Assembly (NCBI GenBank): GCA_035543335.1
Contig: DASZZH010000007.1
Coordinates: 1 to 64,000 of the forward strand
Reading direction: 5' to 3'
Origin: Burkholderiales bacterium
Lineage (GTDB): Bacteria; Pseudomonadota; Gammaproteobacteria; Burkholderiales; JAHFRG01
DNA length: 64,000 bases
The notes under the pieces were generated by a model. It saw only the letters and a program-made list of their open reading frames with translations. It was not told where the DNA came from and searched no databases. Within the stretch, counting starts at the first letter, position 1; every line of letters starts with the position of its first letter. The position numbers and the translations under genes were made by a program. This document shows positions 62,056-64,000 of the stretch, one piece after another.

Positions 62056-64000
62056 TCTGTTTTGCGATCTCGCCGGCAAGATACAGCCAGGTTTCGACCA
62101 CCGAGTCGGGGTTCAGCGAAACGCTTTCGATGCCTTCTTCCATCAGCCAGCTTGCAAGATCCGGATGATCGGACGGGCCTTGGCCGCATATCCCCACGTA
62201 TTTTCCCGCCTTGCGGCAGGCCTGGATGGCGAGATGCAGCATTTTTTTCACCGCGGGATTGCGTTCGTCGAAAGCGCCCGCCACCAGGCTGGAATCGCGA
62301 TCCAGCCCCAGCGTAAGTTGCGTAAGATCGTTCGAGCCGATGGAAAATCCGTCGAAGTATTGCAAAAATTCGTCGGCGAGAATCGCGTTGGATGGAACCT
62401 CGCACATCATAATAACACGCAACCCGTTTACGCCCCTTTGCAGTCCGTTTTGCTTGAGCAATTCGATGGTTTGTGCTGCCTCATCCAAAGTGCGCACAAA
62501 AGGCACCATGATTTCGACGTTGGTCAACCCCATATCGTCGCGCACCCTTTTGAAAGCCCGGCATTCCAGCGCGAAGCAGTCGCGGAAGGAATCGGCGATG
62601 TAGCGCGACGCGCCGCGGAAACCGATCATCGGGTTTTCCTCATGCGGCTCGTAGCGCTGCCCGCCGATTAAGCTCGAATACTCATTGGATTTGAAATCCG
62701 ACAGGCGCACGATCACCGGCTTGGGCCAGAAAGCAGCGGCCAGCGTGGCTACGCCCTCCACGATTTTTTCCACGTAATAGCTCACCGGATCGGGATAACC
62801 CGCGCTGCGCTCCTCCACTTGGCCGCGCAATTCCGCAGGGATATCGGATAATCCAGCACCGCGCGGGGATGCACGCCGATCATGCGGGCGATGATGAATT
62901 CAAGGCGCGCCAGGCCAATGCCGGCATTGGGCAGGCGCTGGAAATCAAACGCAAGCTCGGGATTGCCCACATTCATTTTAATTTTTACCGGCAGCTTGGG
63001 CAGGGCGTCGAGCGAAAGATCCATGATTTCGATTTCAAGCATCCCTTTGTAGACATTGCCCGTGTCGCCTTCGGCGCAGGATACGGTGACCGCTTCGCCT
63101 TCCTTCACGGTGCGAGTGGCATCGCCGCAACCGACGACTGCAGGAATGCCCAGCTCGCGAGCGATGATGGCGGCGTGACAGGTGCGACCGCCGCGGTTGG
63201 TGACGATGGCGGAAGCGCGTTTCATCACTGGCTCCCAATCCGGGTCGGTCATGTCGGTGACCAGCACATCGCCCGGCTGCAGGTGTGACATTTCTGACGC
63301 GTCCATAATCAGCCGTACCGGGCCGCTGCCGATTTTCTGGCCGATGGCGCGGCCGCTGGCCAGGATTTCTGAACGTTGCTTTAAGCGATAGCGTCGCAAA
63401 ATCTCGACCCGCCCTCGCGATTTCACCGTTTCCGGGCGCGCCTGAAGAATGTAAAGCTTGCCATCCACGCCATCGCGCCCCCATTCGATGTCCATCGACC
63501 GCTTATAGTGCTGCTCGATTATAAGCGCGTAGCGGGCGAGTTCCTCCACTTCAGCATCGCTGATGGAAAAACTAGAGCGCTCTTGAGGGATGACCTCCAG
63601 GGTTTTGACCGAGTGTCCAGCTTCCTGGCGCTCGGCAAGCACCATTTTGATGGCCTTGGCGCCGAGGTTTCTGCGGATGATGGCCGGACGGTTTTGTCTT
63701 AACCCGGCTTTATAAACGTAGAATTCGTCGGGATTGACCGCGCCCTGCACCACGGTTTCGCCCAGGCCGTAGGCAGAGGTGATGAATACCACCTGGTCGA
63801 AACCGGATTCGGTATCGAGGGTAAACATCACCCCGCTCGCGCCCAGGTCGCTCCTCACCATGCGTTGCACCCCGGCGGAAAGCGCGATTTCGGAATGGGC
63901 AAAACCCTGGTGCGCGCGATAGGAAATGGCGCGGTCATTGTAAAGCGAAGCAAAGACATGATTGATGGCGGCCAGCAGGTTTTCCTCGCCGTGGATGTTG
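62036..64000 (-). pseudogene. ppsA: Phosphoenolpyruvate synthase, 3' part, one-base frameshift
   Basis: Makes phosphoenolpyruvate from pyruvate and ATP. The gene runs off the right edge of the window; the visible part is the C-terminal two thirds. The phosphorylated His is in [21 protein letters not shown]; the ATP-grasp end has [16 protein letters not shown] and [13 protein letters not shown]; the PEP-binding barrel has [15 protein letters not shown] and [16 protein letters not shown]. The frame breaks at about 62845: VLDYP must jump to [20 protein letters not shown] (upstream residues out of frame). One extra G there restores it. Sequencing error or true pseudogene. Confidence 0.88.

Overview
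The window is one contiguous piece of a moderately GC-rich bacterial chromosome. Gene content and order point to a betaproteobacterium, perhaps near Nitrosomonadales (inference from synteny only). The supporting blocks are yceD-rpmF-plsX-fabHDG-acpP-fabF-pabC-mltG-tmk-holB-pilZ-tatD, rpoE-rseA-rseB-degP-lepA-lepB-rnc-era-recO-pdxJ-acpS-nagZ, uvrC-pgsA-tRNA(Gly,Cys,Leu), and rhodanese-grxC-secB-gpsA. I see no rRNA, CRISPR array, prophage or transposase gene.

Layout. 1-2 kb: rpe, apaG and a small methyltransferase, framed by two inverted copies of a repeat (family A). 2.3-19.9 kb: a large minus-strand MSHA type IV pilus locus. It runs mshE-G-B-(unknown membrane protein)-A-C-D-O-P-Q followed by mshI-(pilN-like)-J-K-L-M-N. 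MshE carries the tandem c-di-GMP-binding MshEN motif, and mshA has its own sigma-54-type promoter and a hairpin-rich leader. 20-31.9 kb: trmL (frameshifted), gpsA, an SH3 protein, secB, grxC, a rhodanese, a PglL/Wzy-type ligase, gpmA, an EnvC-like factor, ctpA, moeB, a carbonic anhydrase, slmA and maf. 31.9-42.6 kb: a plus-strand fatty-acid synthesis and cell-envelope/replication operon. 42.7 kb: a dif site. 42.8-59.4 kb: minus-strand housekeeping genes, comprising three tRNAs, pgsA, uvrC, a family 5 uracil-DNA glycosylase (frameshifted), efp (plus strand), a CDF transporter, the nagZ-to-lepA block and the sigma-E stress module. 59.6-64 kb: nadB, a ygfX-like gene and the C-terminal part of ppsA (frameshifted, running off the window end).

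The most notable non-genic signals are two. First, a 28-bp dif sequence at 42700-42727 coincides with the switch of gene orientation from plus (31.9-42.6 kb) to minus (42.8-59.4 kb), so the window appears to span the chromosome replication terminus. Second, two families of short non-coding repeats are present. They have different terminal inverted repeats (family A, 2 copies; family B, 3 copies) but share internal modules, including a hairpin with compensatory base changes. They abut genes so closely that one copy supplies the rpe stop codon and another the probable ribosome binding site of trmL.

Three genes (trmL, the uracil-DNA glycosylase, ppsA) each need a single-base frameshift correction to read through, which may reflect sequence error or real decay. 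I did not find a clear new defence or biosynthetic system. The repeat families and the MSHA-associated unknown genes are the best candidates for something undescribed.
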